From Nonomuraea montanisoli (GTDB taxonomy: Bacteria > Actinomycetota > Actinomycetes > Streptosporangiales > Streptosporangiaceae): 64,000 bases of DNA. Numbering within the stretch: the first letter of the stretch is position 1; each line of letters starts with the position of its first letter. Location: contig NZ_JABWGN010000009.1 in NCBI RefSeq assembly GCF_013363975.1, positions 1 to 64,000 of the forward strand, written 5' to 3'. Of this stretch, positions 8,116 to 16,331 are shown piece by piece. A program made the translations under genes and the position numbers. The notes below the pieces were generated by a model. The model made no database searches. It was not told the DNA's origin and saw nothing but the letters and a program-made list of their open reading frames with translations.

Positions 8116-8817
8116 GTGGGCAAGACACTGGTGATCGTGGGGGCGGGGCCCGGGCTGGGGATGGGGCTGGCCCGGGCGTTCGGGCGCCGCGGGTTCCGGA
8201 TCGGGCTCGTCGCCCGTACCAGGGAGAAGCTGGAGGCCATGGCCCGCGAGCTGGAGGGGACGGGTGCGACCGCGGCCGTGTTCCCCGCCGACATCCGCGA
8301 CCGCGACGCCCTGGCCGCCGCTCTGGACGCGGCGCGCGACAGGCTGGGGCCGGTGGACGTGCTCACCTACGGTCCGAGCCCCACCGGACCCATCACCGGA
8401 GCGGTGGCGACCACGGCGGAGTCCGCCGCCGCGCAGATCGAGCTGCACGTGCTGGGCGCGGTCACGGCCGTGGGCCGGGTGCTGCCCTCCATGCGGGCGC
8501 GAGGCGCGGGCACGGTGCTGCTGACCACGGGTGTCTCGTCGGCGGTCCCCGCGCCCTTCCTCGCCAACGTCGGCCTGGCCATGGCCGCCCTGCGCAACTG
8601 GGCCCACACCTTGCACGCCGAGCTGCGGCCCGAGGGGGTGCACGTGGGCACGGTGACGATCGCCACGGGCGTCGTGCCCGGTGGCGGGGAGGGCGACCCG
8701 GACGCCATCGGCGCCCGCTACCTGCGGATGCACGAGGAACGCGACCGGGTCGAGGAGGTCGTGGGAGACCTGGACGCCTTCCGCGCCCTCGTCGCGGAGC
8801 GGACAGGCGTCTCCTGA
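8116..8817 (+). CDS. SDR-family protein lacking the catalytic YxxxK
   Basis: A 233-residue short-chain dehydrogenase fold with an N-terminal nucleotide motif GAGPGLGMG (residues 9-17) and an ADIRD acidic position. At the site where classical SDRs have YxxSKAAL the sequence reads NVGLAMAALRNW, so Tyr is replaced by Val and Lys by Met. It is therefore either a non-catalytic NAD(P)-binding protein or uses other residues. GTG 8116 follows GGAGG. It is divergent from HxlR, with a 106-bp shared promoter region. Fold assignment is good; activity is doubtful. Confidence 0.75.
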   Translation: MGKTLVIVGAGPGLGMGLARAFGRRGFRIGLVARTREKLEAMARELEGTGATAAVFPADIRDRDALAAALDAARDRLGPVDVLTYGPSPTGPITGAVATTAESAAAQIELHVLGAVTAVGRVLPSMRARGAGTVLLTTGVSSAVPAPFLANVGLAMAALRNWAHTLHAELRPEGVHVGTVTIATGVVPGGGEGDPDAIGARYLRMHEERDRVEEVVGDLDAFRALVAERTGVS

Positions 8818-8884
8818 GGCGAGCACGGACGTCCAGGTGAGTCCCAGGGGCCGGGACAGAGGGCGTGGGGGTTCCCGGTCCGGG

Positions 8885-9577
8885 TCAGAGGGCGGCCGCG
8901 GCGGCGGCCAGGGCGGCGCCCGCGTCCGGGATCGGCTCGCCGTGCCCGACGCAGGCGACCTCCACGTCGAGCCGCGCCAGCCGGGCGAACGAGCGCAGCG
9001 TCCCCGCCTGGTCCAGGTTGAACACCCCGGGCATCACCCGCCCTCCGACGTGCGCCACGGTGTCCCCGGTGAACAGCACTCCCGGTCCGGGCAGGTGGAC
9101 GGCGATGCTCCCGTCGGTGTGGCCGGGCGTGGCGATCACGTGGGCGCCGCCCCCGAACCCGATCACGTCCCCGTCCTCCAGCTCGCGGTCCACCCGGCAG
9201 GGCGGCGCGGGCGGCAGCAGGTGGGCGCCCAGGTGGCGGTGCAGGGCGCGCTCCTCGTCGGTGAACGCCGGCGGCGGACCGGGCACGTCCCCGCGGATCA
9301 CCGGGGCCTCCCGCCGGTGCGCCATCACGGTGACCTCGCCCCAGCCGGCGATCTCGGCCGCCGCGCCGCAGTGATCCTCGTGGAAGTGGGTGAGCACGGC
9401 CTGCCGCACCTCGTCCGTACGGCGGCCGAGCCGGCGCAGCGCCTCGGCGATGTCCGGTCCGGACGTGGCGACGCCGGTGTCCACGAGCGTCAGCGCGCCC
9501 GCGTCGTCCCACACGTACATCTGCCCGAACTCCAGCACCACCATGTGCAGCTCCGGGCGGATCGCCACGATGTCCAT
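8885..9577 (-). CDS. MBL-fold metallo-hydrolase
   Basis: A 230-residue metallo-beta-lactamase-fold enzyme. The metal-binding motif THFHEDHCG near residue 73 (HxHxDH) and the later GHTDGS and GHGEP histidines are present. The family includes glyoxalase II-like and lactonase hydrolases; the substrate cannot be told. ATG 9577 is chosen because AGAGGGG lies eight bases upstream; ATG 9583 and GTG 9595 are alternatives. It is divergent from the LysR gene at 9697 and probably its target. Confidence 0.85.
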   Translation of the reverse strand: MDIVAIRPELHMVVLEFGQMYVWDDAGALTLVDTGVATSGPDIAEALRRLGRRTDEVRQAVLTHFHEDHCGAAAEIAGWGEVTVMAHRREAPVIRGDVPGPPPAFTDEERALHRHLGAHLLPPAPPCRVDRELEDGDVIGFGGGAHVIATPGHTDGSIAVHLPGPGVLFTGDTVAHVGGRVMPGVFNLDQAGTLRSFARLARLDVEVACVGHGEPIPDAGAALAAAAAAL

Positions 9578-9661
9578 GCCCATGTCCCCTCTCACGCCTG
9601 ACCGGGCTCCCAGCGAAGCGGCTCGCCGGCCGCGACGTCCAACAGCGGTTCCGCCCGCATT

Positions 9662-9678
9662 GACAACCGGGGGTTGTC
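9662..9678. promoter_or_regulatory. Putative LysR operator, perfect 7-bp inverted repeat
   Basis: GACAACC (9662-9668) and GGTTGTC (9672-9678) are perfect inverted arms around GGG. The site lies 19-35 bp upstream of the LysR ATG and about 85 bp upstream of the divergent MBL start. This is where an autoregulating LysR protein usually binds. Inferred from symmetry and position. Confidence 0.6.
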
Positions 9679-9696
9679 GGTCCAGGCTCGTCCGCC

Positions 9697-10644
9697 ATGG
9701 ACGTGGACATCCATGGCCTCCGGGCGTTCGCCGTCGCCGCCGAGGAGCTGCACTTCGGTCGGGCGGCCGTCCGGCTGCACCTCAGCCAGCAGGCGCTGTC
9801 GAAGAGGATCCGCAGGCTGGAGGACGCGCTCGGGACGCGGCTGTTCGAGCGGACCACGCGCAGCGTGGAGCTGACCGCGGCCGGGCGCCGGTTCCTGCCG
9901 CGGGCCGTGGACGCCGTGTCCGCGTTCGACCGGGCCGTGGAGTCCGTGCGGCCGGGCGGCGAGCCGCTGCGCGTGGACGTCTACGACGAGCGGTTCACCC
10001 CGTTGCGGCTGCTCCGCGAGGCGAGCGCGGCCGAACCGCCCCTGCGGATCGAGCTGAGCATGCGGCAGGGGCTGTCCGCGGCGCTGCCCGCCCTGCGGCG
10101 CGGGGAGATCGACGCCGCGTTCGGCCGGGTGCACGACACGCCGGGGCCCTGGCCGGCCGAGCTCGCCTGCCGGCTCGTACGGCTGGAGCCGCTGGACGCG
10201 TTCGTGCCCGGCGACCACCTCCTCGCCGGCCGGGAGGCGCTGCGGCCCGCCGACCTGAGGGAGCACGGGATCGCCATGCCGGACCCGGCGGGCGCCGTGG
10301 AGTGGCGCGGCTACCTGACGCGGCTGTGCGAGCGGTTCGGCCTCCCGCTCCGCTTCACCGAGCCGGCCATCGGGCAGCGGCACCTGGTCGAGCTGTTCCT
10401 CCGCGAGAAGGCCGCGGTGGGGCTGGGGGAGCGGAGCATCGACGCGGGAGGCAGCGGGCTGCGCCGCGTCCCGATCGTCGAGCCGGAGATCCTCTTGCCC
10501 TGGTGGATCGTGTGGCGGCGCCGCGACCCCCCGCCGCCGCTGCGCGCGCTGCTGCGGCGCCTGGGCCGCGCCCCCCGGCTCCCGGCGCCCGCCGACCCGC
10601 TGCGATGGGTGCCCGACACCGACCGCAGCCCCGTGAACGCCTGA
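9697..10644 (+). CDS. LysR-family transcriptional regulator
   Basis: A 315-residue LysR protein. The N-terminal winged helix has FAVAAEELHFGRAAVRLHLS then QALSKRIRRLEDALGTRLFE (residues 10-50), the classical LTTR signature. A periplasmic-binding-like effector domain covers about residues 90-290 and is rather Pro/Arg-rich at the end. It is divergent from the MBL hydrolase with an inverted repeat between them, so activation of that gene and self-repression are likely. The effector is unknown. Confidence 0.88.
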   Translation: MDVDIHGLRAFAVAAEELHFGRAAVRLHLSQQALSKRIRRLEDALGTRLFERTTRSVELTAAGRRFLPRAVDAVSAFDRAVESVRPGGEPLRVDVYDERFTPLRLLREASAAEPPLRIELSMRQGLSAALPALRRGEIDAAFGRVHDTPGPWPAELACRLVRLEPLDAFVPGDHLLAGREALRPADLREHGIAMPDPAGAVEWRGYLTRLCERFGLPLRFTEPAIGQRHLVELFLREKAAVGLGERSIDAGGSGLRRVPIVEPEILLPWWIVWRRRDPPPPLRALLRRLGRAPRLPAPADPLRWVPDTDRSPVNA

Positions 10645-10665
10645 CCAGCCCCCGCGGGCCGGGCG

Positions 10666-11640
10666 TCAGGCGACGTTGATGACCAGCTTGGCCCGGGCGT
10701 GCTCGACCTCCATGTGCCGGATCGCTGCGGGCGCCTCGTCCAGCGGGTACGACCGCTCGATCACCGGCGTGATCTTCCCGGCCTCGGCGAGCTCCCGCAG
10801 CGCCGCGAGGTTCTCCCGGCGCGGCGCGGGCCCCATGACCGGCACGAGCCGCTGGCGGACGAACGGCTTGACCGCCAGCGCCTTGAACAGCAGCCCCATC
10901 GCCCCGAGAACGCCGCCCGGCTCGCCCCCGCCGGCCAGCAGGAGCGTCCCCGTGGGCGTCACCGCGCGGCGCAGGTCGGTCAGCCTGCGGGTCGCCACCC
11001 CGTCGAAGACGACGTCGTAGCGCCGCCCGGACCGGGTGAAGTCCTCGCTGGTGTAGTCGATCACGTGCTCCGCGCCGAGCGACCTGGCCAGGTCGGCGTT
11101 GCGGGCCCGGCACACGGCGGTCACCTCGGCCCCCAGCGCCGCCGCGACCTGGACGGCGAAGGTCCCCACGCCTCCCGAGGCGCCGTTGATGAGCACCTTC
11201 TGCCCCGGCCGCACCTGTCCGGCGTCGCGCAGGCCCAGCAGCGCGGTGTTGGCCGCCAGCGGCATCGCCGCCGCCTGCTCGAACGTCAGGTTGGCCGGCT
11301 TGAGGTCCACCGCGTCGGCGCGGGCGCACACGTACTCGGCGAACGTCCCGTCGGCCTCCCCGTACACCTCGTCACCAGGACGCAGCCGCGTCACCTCGCG
11401 GCCGACGGCCTCCACCCGCCCGGCGAAGTCCCTGCCCCTGATCGGCACCCTCGGCCTGCGCAGCCCCATGACCACGCGCGGCACGTACGGGTGGCCGCGC
11501 ATGAAGTGCCAGTCGAGGGCGTTGACCGAGGCGGCGTGGACCCGCACCAGCACCTCGTCGGCGGCGGGCGACGGCTTGTCCACCTCCCTCAGTTCGAGGA
11601 CGGCGGGCGGGCCGTAACGGTCCTGGACGATCGCCTTCAT
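10666..11640 (-). CDS. Zinc-free MDR NAD(P)-dependent oxidoreductase (quinone-oxidoreductase type)
   Basis: A 324-residue medium-chain reductase. The GroES-like half begins MKAIVQDRYG, and the cofactor motif is NGASGGVGTFAVQVA near residues 154-168. VFDGV and HARAKLVINV follow, as in quinone oxidoreductase/crotonyl-CoA-like members. No structural zinc Cys cluster is seen, so it should use NADPH without metal. It is convergent with LysR (21 bp apart). The 175 bp to the TetR gene upstream hold no evident feature. Substrate unknown. Confidence 0.85.
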   Translation of the reverse strand: MKAIVQDRYGPPAVLELREVDKPSPAADEVLVRVHAASVNALDWHFMRGHPYVPRVVMGLRRPRVPIRGRDFAGRVEAVGREVTRLRPGDEVYGEADGTFAEYVCARADAVDLKPANLTFEQAAAMPLAANTALLGLRDAGQVRPGQKVLINGASGGVGTFAVQVAAALGAEVTAVCRARNADLARSLGAEHVIDYTSEDFTRSGRRYDVVFDGVATRRLTDLRRAVTPTGTLLLAGGGEPGGVLGAMGLLFKALAVKPFVRQRLVPVMGPAPRRENLAALRELAEAGKITPVIERSYPLDEAPAAIRHMEVEHARAKLVINVA

Positions 11641-11815
11641 CGGGCCTCCAAGGGCGCGCGAGAGAGGTGCTGCATGAGGTGGGGCCGTCCCCGAGCATCG
11701 GTCCCAGCGGCAGCGTAGGCAGGGGGCCGCCGCGCGGGCATCGGGGACGGCCCCCGGGCAACCCTGGGGCGACCCTGAGACGCGCCTCCCCCTGGCTGCT
11801 GGTCTCCTCCGGGCG

Positions 11816-12433
11816 CTACCCCTGGCCGGTGGTCTCCTCCTGTCGCTGCGCGGCCAGGGCGCGGACGGCGCCGACCACGGCCGAGCGGCGGCGGGCCAGG
11901 GCCGTCCGCTCGTCGTCCTCGTCCAGGACCAGGCGGCAGAGCTGCGGCACCGCGAAGTTCCACGCCACCAGGCCGAGCAGTGTGAACATCCAGTCCTGCG
12001 CGGCGTGGGTGCGCGCCGGCTCGTCCAGGCCGGCGGCGACGCCCGCGCCGAGCAGGTCGCGCACGTTGTCCCGGTACGCCGCGCGCCGCTCGTCCTCGCC
12101 CAGGACCGGTCCCGGCCCGCTCTCCAGCGCCTCCCAGAGCAGCAGCCGGATCAGCTCCGGGTGCTCCTGGTACCAGTCGAAGAGCTGCCCGACGGACTCG
12201 CCCAGCGCGTTCGGGTCGATCGAGCTGCTGTGGCACACCTCGTCCACCTTGGCGCGCACGACCGCGCCGAACAGCTTCTCCTTGCCGCCGAAGTAGAGGT
12301 AGATGGCCTGCTTGTTGGCCTTGGCGGCGGCGGCGATGCGCTCGACCCGCGCCCCGGCCAGGCCGTGGGTGGCGAACTCGCCGGTGGCGGCGTCGAAGAT
12401 GCGCCGCCGGGTGGCCTCCGCGTCGTAGCTCAT
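11816..12433 (-). CDS. TetR-family transcriptional regulator
   Basis: A 205-residue TetR repressor. The HTH is in the first 50 residues (RRRIFDAATGEFATHGLAG then AKANKQAIYLYFGGKEKLF). The C-terminal part resembles TetR_C_33 (SSIDPNALGESVGQLF onward). ATG 12433 is fixed by the domain start, although the frame is open far upstream. It is divergent from the SDR at 12525, and the gap holds two 13-bp arms in inverted orientation. It most likely represses that SDR and itself. Confidence 0.88.
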   Translation of the reverse strand: MSYDAEATRRRIFDAATGEFATHGLAGARVERIAAAAKANKQAIYLYFGGKEKLFGAVVRAKVDEVCHSSSIDPNALGESVGQLFDWYQEHPELIRLLLWEALESGPGPVLGEDERRAAYRDNVRDLLGAGVAAGLDEPARTHAAQDWMFTLLGLVAWNFAVPQLCRLVLDEDDERTALARRRSAVVGAVRALAAQRQEETTGQG

Positions 12434-12443
12434 GCCCTGAATT

Positions 12444-12503
12444 AAACCATCCAGTTGACTTGTGGGGGCGATGGGCGCAGAATCAAAACCAACCGGATGG
12501 TTT
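12444..12503. promoter_or_regulatory. Putative TetR operator: paired 13-bp inverted sites
   Basis: AAACCATCCAGTT (12444-12456) and AACCGGATGGTTT (12491-12503) are inverted copies with one mismatch, their centres 47 bp apart. One site flanks the TetR start and the other precedes the SDR RBS (GAGAGGA at 12511). This layout is expected for a repressor controlling a divergent pair. Assignment to this TetR is by position. Confidence 0.65.
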
Positions 12504-12524
12504 ATTTCTTGAGAGGAACTCGTC

Positions 12525-13325
12525 ATGTCTGCTGTCGCCTCTGCTGTCGCCGCCGTTCCCGTGCGTTCGCCGCTGCCCGAGGGGCTGGCCGGCTCGGCCG
12601 CCGTCATCGTGGGAGGCAGCTCGGGGATCGGCCTGGCCGCCGCGACCCTGCTGCGCCGCCTCGGCGGCCGGGTGGTGCTGGTCGGCCGCGACCCCGAGCG
12701 GCTGGCCGCCGCCGTCGCCCGCGTCCGCGACGTGAACCCGGGTGCGGACGCGGAGGTGCTGGGAGTGGCGGCCGACGGGGCCGACGAGGCGGCGCTCGCG
12801 GAGGCGTTCGACCTGGCCGGCTCCGTGGACCACGTGCTCGTCACCAGCGGCGGCCTCACCGGCGCGGGGCCCGTCACGGACGTCTCGGCCGGCGACCTGC
12901 GCGCGGCCTTCGAGGAGCGCGTCCTGGGCGCCTTCACCGCCGCCCGCCTGGCCGCCGCGCGGCTCTCGGCGGGCGGCACGATCACACTCAGCTCCGGCAC
13001 GTACGTGATCCGTCCCGTGCCGGGCATGACCGCGCCGCTCGCGGCCATCGGCGGAGTGGAGACGTTCACCCGGGCGCTCGCCGTCGAGCTGGCCCCCCGC
13101 CGGCTGCGGGTGAACGCCGTCCGTTACGGCGTCGTCGACACGCCGCTGATGCGCGGCGCCTCGGGACTGGCCACCGACGCCGCCATGGCCGCCGCCGGGG
13201 CCGGCACGCTCCTCGGCAGGTACGGCACGGCGGAGGAGGCCGCCGCCTCCGCGCTGTTCCTCATGGCCAACCCGTACGTCACCGGCCAGGTGATCACCGT
13301 GGACGGTGGCCAGAGCCTCGTGTGA
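12525..13325 (+). CDS. SDR-family oxidoreductase lacking the canonical YxxxK
   Basis: A 266-residue SDR fold with cofactor motif VGGSSGIGLAAA near residues 28-39. SSGTY aligns with the usual Ser region and the VNAVRYGVVDTPL segment is typical of SDRs. Where YxxxK is expected the sequence reads PLAAIGGVETFTRALAVEL, so Tyr and Lys are replaced by Pro and Ile. The GGQSLV C-terminus is normal. It is divergent from TetR with operator-like arms between. It probably binds NAD(P), but catalysis by the classical mechanism is unlikely. Substrate unknown. Confidence 0.78.
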   Translation: MSAVASAVAAVPVRSPLPEGLAGSAAVIVGGSSGIGLAAATLLRRLGGRVVLVGRDPERLAAAVARVRDVNPGADAEVLGVAADGADEAALAEAFDLAGSVDHVLVTSGGLTGAGPVTDVSAGDLRAAFEERVLGAFTAARLAAARLSAGGTITLSSGTYVIRPVPGMTAPLAAIGGVETFTRALAVELAPRRLRVNAVRYGVVDTPLMRGASGLATDAAMAAAGAGTLLGRYGTAEEAAASALFLMANPYVTGQVITVDGGQSLV

Positions 13326-13346
13326 GGGAGGGGACCCGGCGGGGCG

Positions 13347-13832
13347 TCAGCCGCTCCAGCCGGCCCGCCGGAACGCCTCGCCGATGATCTCCTCGGCGCA
13401 CGCCCGGGGCTCCCAGCCCCGGGTGTTGCTGCTCTTGCCGGGCTCCAGGTCCTTGTACACGTCGAAGAAGTGGCCGATCTCGTTGAGCACGTACCACTGG
13501 ACGTCCTCCAGGTCGCGCACGTGCTCGACGCGCGGGTCGCCGGCCGGGACACAGAGGATCTTCGCGTCGGGGCCGTGCTCGTCGGTCATCCAGAACGCCG
13601 CGATCGGCCGCGCGCAGATCACGCACCCCGGGAACGTGGGGGTGTCCAGGAGCACCATGGCGTCCAGCGGGTCGCCGTCCTCGGCCAGGGTGCGGGTGAC
13701 GTAGCCGTAGTCGTAGGGGTAGGCGGTCGAGGTGAACAGCAGCCGGTCCAGCCGGATCCGCTGCTTGGCCTGGTCCATCTCGTACTTGTTGCGCGAGCCC
13801 CCGGGCGTCTCCACGACCACGTCGACACGCAT
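13347..13832 (-). CDS. ppa: Inorganic pyrophosphatase (family I)
   Basis: A 161-residue soluble pyrophosphatase. The signature DGDPLDAMV near residues 53-61 supplies the metal-binding Asp cluster, with RLDRLLFTSTAYPYDYGYV before it and a later DLEDVQWY. It hydrolyses PPi to drive biosynthesis in the cytoplasm. Length and motifs match the actinobacterial enzyme. It is convergent with the SDR (21 bp apart). The IS607-type element begins soon upstream of its start without disturbing the coding region. Confidence 0.95.
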   Translation of the reverse strand: MRVDVVVETPGGSRNKYEMDQAKQRIRLDRLLFTSTAYPYDYGYVTRTLAEDGDPLDAMVLLDTPTFPGCVICARPIAAFWMTDEHGPDAKILCVPAGDPRVEHVRDLEDVQWYVLNEIGHFFDVYKDLEPGKSSNTRGWEPRACAEEIIGEAFRRAGWSG

Positions 13833-13960
13833 CCCGGCACCCCCTTACGGCGCTCCTCCCATGATAAGTCGGCCCTCCGAGGGCGAGCGGATCAGGCCTG
13901 GGGGCCTTTGCTGTTGGCGAAGTCGCGTGTTTCTGAGGCTTCGGCTGGGATCATGGGCGT

Positions 13961-14147
13961 GTGAAAATTCCCGAGTGGGGCGGCGGAACGGTGTGCGCTA
14001 CCAGATCGCCCACACGCTGAGGTGGACGACGATCTGATGCGCGATATGACCGAAGTCCTCGCCTCGTTCTGCGCCCGCCTGTACGGGCGGTGTTCAGTCG
14101 CACGCTGCGCCAAGGCCGCATGCCGCGCCGCGCGGGAGGTCGCGTGA
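13961..14147 (+). pseudogene. Remnant of IS607-family tnpA (serine recombinase), frameshifted and internally deleted
   Basis: GTG 13961 starts VKIPEW. A one-base shift then continues as RNGVRYQIAHTL, together resembling the MerR-like N-terminus of IS607 TnpA. At about 14018 the sequence jumps to a frame reading EVDDDLMRDMTEVLASFCAR and LYGRC, ending at TGA 14145. That matches the C-terminal end of IS607 TnpA proteins as I remember them. Only about 60 of the usual ~190-200 codons remain, and the whole catalytic serine domain is missing. The stop overlaps the tnpB GTG, as in intact IS607 elements. The element cannot make its own transposase. Confidence 0.7.
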
Positions 14148-15364
14148 GCGTCCGGCAGGGCTACCGTGTCGAACTGGCCCCGACTCGCGGGCAACGCGCA
14201 CGGCTCGGGCAGCACGCGGGTCTTTCCCGGGTGGTGGAGAACTTCTGCCTGGAGAAGGTGAAGGCCGCACTTGAGCAGCGCGAGGCTGAGAAGACCTACG
14301 GCATTCCCGCCGCAGATCTGACTCCTGTCCCATGGTCGGCTCCCGCGTTCGAGCGCCTGTGGCGCCTCGGGCACCGCGACCGCTACCCATGGTTCGCCGG
14401 GGAGAGCCTGTCATCGAGGGTGCCGAAGGAGGCGTGCAGGGTCCGGGCGGCAGGGTTCAAGAACTTCTTCGACTCCAGATCCGGTAGACGCAAAGGTCGG
14501 AAGGTCGGCTTTCCGGGCTGGCGCAAGCGCAAGCACGGTTCGAGGTTCCGCTACGACGCTGACCGCGCTCGACCCGAGACAGCTCGAATGGTCAGGCTGC
14601 CAGGCGTCGGCAAGGTGCGTACGTTCGAGGACATGTCGTGGCTGGCCGATCGCATCGCGGATGGCCAGGCTCGGGTCATCGGCTCCACGGTCCGCGAGCG
14701 GGCGGGCCGCTGGTGGGTGTCGTTCCAACTCGAGATCGACCGGACCGACATCAACTCCAAGCGCGCAGTCTCGAGCGACGCGCCAGCGTGCGGGATAGAT
14801 GTCGGGGTGAAGACGTTCGCCACGATCGTGGACGACGACGGCACTGTGACGCAGATCGACGCTCCCAAGCCGCTCAAGGCCGCGCTCCGCAAGGTGCGCA
14901 AGGCGGGCAGGGCGGTCTCGAGGAAACGTCTCGGCTCGAGCAACCGGGCCAAGGCCGTCAAGAGGCTTGCCAGGGTCCACTTTGAGGTGGCCAACCGGAG
15001 GGCGGACTTCCTGCACAAGACGACGACGATGCTCGCGAGATCCAAGCGGGCCATCGCTGTCGAAACCCTCAACGTCGCCGGGCTCGTGAAGAACCGGCGG
15101 CTCGCTCGAGCGATCTCCGATCTCGGGTTCGGCGAGTTCTTCCGCCAACTTGAGTACAAAGCCGCGTGGTACGGATCGAGTGTGTGGGCGGCCGACCGCT
15201 GGTTCCCGTCCTCGAGGCTGTGCGGCGGCTGCGGAGCCATCAACCAGGAGTTGACGCTTGCCGACAGGTCGTGGACGTGTGGGTGCGGCCTCAGGCACAA
15301 CCGGGATGTCAACGCCGCCCGCAACTTGCTCAACGCTATGAGTCTCGTGCGGGACGCGACGTAG
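14144..15364 (+). CDS. tnpB: TnpB, RNA-guided RuvC-type nuclease of an IS607-family element
   Basis: A 406-residue TnpB. The RuvC-like triad is visible: Asp219 in GIDVGVKTFAT, Glu307 in AIAVETLNVAG and Asp388 in HNRDVNAARN. A zinc ribbon sits between them (CGGCG and WTCGCG); the second half is CxC rather than CxxC. TnpB proteins are Cas12 ancestors that cut DNA guided by an RNA from the element's right end. GTG 14144 overlaps the tnpA-remnant stop. No frameshift is seen, so it should be active if expressed, but the element is stranded without TnpA. Confidence 0.88.
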   Translation: MSVRQGYRVELAPTRGQRARLGQHAGLSRVVENFCLEKVKAALEQREAEKTYGIPAADLTPVPWSAPAFERLWRLGHRDRYPWFAGESLSSRVPKEACRVRAAGFKNFFDSRSGRRKGRKVGFPGWRKRKHGSRFRYDADRARPETARMVRLPGVGKVRTFEDMSWLADRIADGQARVIGSTVRERAGRWWVSFQLEIDRTDINSKRAVSSDAPACGIDVGVKTFATIVDDDGTVTQIDAPKPLKAALRKVRKAGRAVSRKRLGSSNRAKAVKRLARVHFEVANRRADFLHKTTTMLARSKRAIAVETLNVAGLVKNRRLARAISDLGFGEFFRQLEYKAAWYGSSVWAADRWFPSSRLCGGCGAINQELTLADRSWTCGCGLRHNRDVNAARNLLNAMSLVRDAT

Positions 15365-15462
15365 ATCCACGTCGCCGGGCAGTTCCCCGGAGACGCCAAC
15401 TGCCTGTGGAGGTGATGTAAGACCTCGAGCGATCGGGGCAGATGCCTGCGAAGCAGGAATGA
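15365..15462 (+). ncRNA. Probable right end / omega-RNA scaffold of the TnpB element
   Basis: Directly after the tnpB stop are two hairpins: GGCAGTT (15378-15384) with AACTGCC (15398-15404), and CCTGC-GAA-GCAGG (15445-15457). TnpB elements encode their guide RNA across the tnpB 3' end and right end, with a terminal hairpin followed by guide sequence copied from the flank. The guide would thus begin just after about 15460, running into the 2H phosphoesterase gene. The end point is inferred, not proven. Confidence 0.5.
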
Positions 15463-15494
15463 GGATCACTGAGATTCTCCGAACAGTCCCTACC

Positions 15495-16187
15495 ATGAGC
15501 GGTATGGACGATCTCCCGGTGTACGACGTGGTGCTCCTTCCGCCACCGGACGTCAACGCCCGATCCGCCGACCTGAGCCGGAGCTGCGCCGAACCGGCGC
15601 CCACGGAGTTCGTCCTGCGCGAGGACGGGCCCTATCCGCACATCTCGCTCTACATGGCCAACCTCACGCCCGGCGACTGCGCCGAGGCGGTCCGGCTGCT
15701 GGCCGGCATCGCCGCGCGCACCCCCGCGCTCCACCTGGCGGCCGACCGGTTCGCGGGCAACGAGCACGGCATGTTCGAGCTGTTCTACGTCAAGACGGAC
15801 GCCGTCACGCGCCTGCAGGAGGACGTCATCGCCGCCGTCGCCCCGCTGCGCACCGGGCTGCGCCGCCTCGACCCGGTGGGCCGGGTGCTCGCCGACCACC
15901 GGCTCACCGCCCCGCCGCCCGCCCCCGAAAACCTCGACCGGTACGGCTACGACGAGGTGGGCGAGCTGTTCCGTCCGCACGTCACGATCACCCGGTTCCG
16001 GGAACGGGCGTGGCGGCCCGGGGACGGGGCGCTGCCACCGGCCGCGGAGTTCACCGCGACGTACGACACGCTGGCGCTGTGCGTGATGGGCGAGCACGGA
16101 ACCTGCACGGAGCTGGTGGAGACGTTTGCCCTGGCCGCCGACAGGCGACCGAGCGCGGCCCCCGATCCGGCGCCCGTGGCGCCGTAG
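15495..16187 (+). CDS. 2H phosphoesterase / 2'-5' RNA ligase-like protein
   Basis: A 230-residue protein with the two HxT/S motifs of the 2H superfamily: PHISLY near residue 47 and HVTITRF near residue 164. Such enzymes open cyclic phosphates or join RNA 2'-5' ends; the exact reaction is unknown. ATGs at 15459, 15495 and 15504 are possible; the first lies in the transposon end and is rejected. The element inserted just upstream and may have replaced the native promoter. It is convergent with the polyamine-synthase-like gene. Confidence 0.75.
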   Translation: MSGMDDLPVYDVVLLPPPDVNARSADLSRSCAEPAPTEFVLREDGPYPHISLYMANLTPGDCAEAVRLLAGIAARTPALHLAADRFAGNEHGMFELFYVKTDAVTRLQEDVIAAVAPLRTGLRRLDPVGRVLADHRLTAPPPAPENLDRYGYDEVGELFRPHVTITRFRERAWRPGDGALPPAAEFTATYDTLALCVMGEHGTCTELVETFALAADRRPSAAPDPAPVAP

Positions 16188-16331
16188 CGCGCCGCCACGA
16201 CTCCTGTCCGGGAACCGGGCCCCCTCGGGAAGAAGGGGCCCGGCGAGCGGTCAAGGGGCCGGGCGTCCAGCCAGACCTTGCTCCCGCCCCACCGATGCCG
16301 GAAAAACCTTCACGATCCGCCCGCGCGGCGG

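Noticed and set aside
12434..13069. A 212-codon N-terminal extension of the TetR gene
   Set aside because: It is antisense to the SDR and the HTH begins at ATG 12433.
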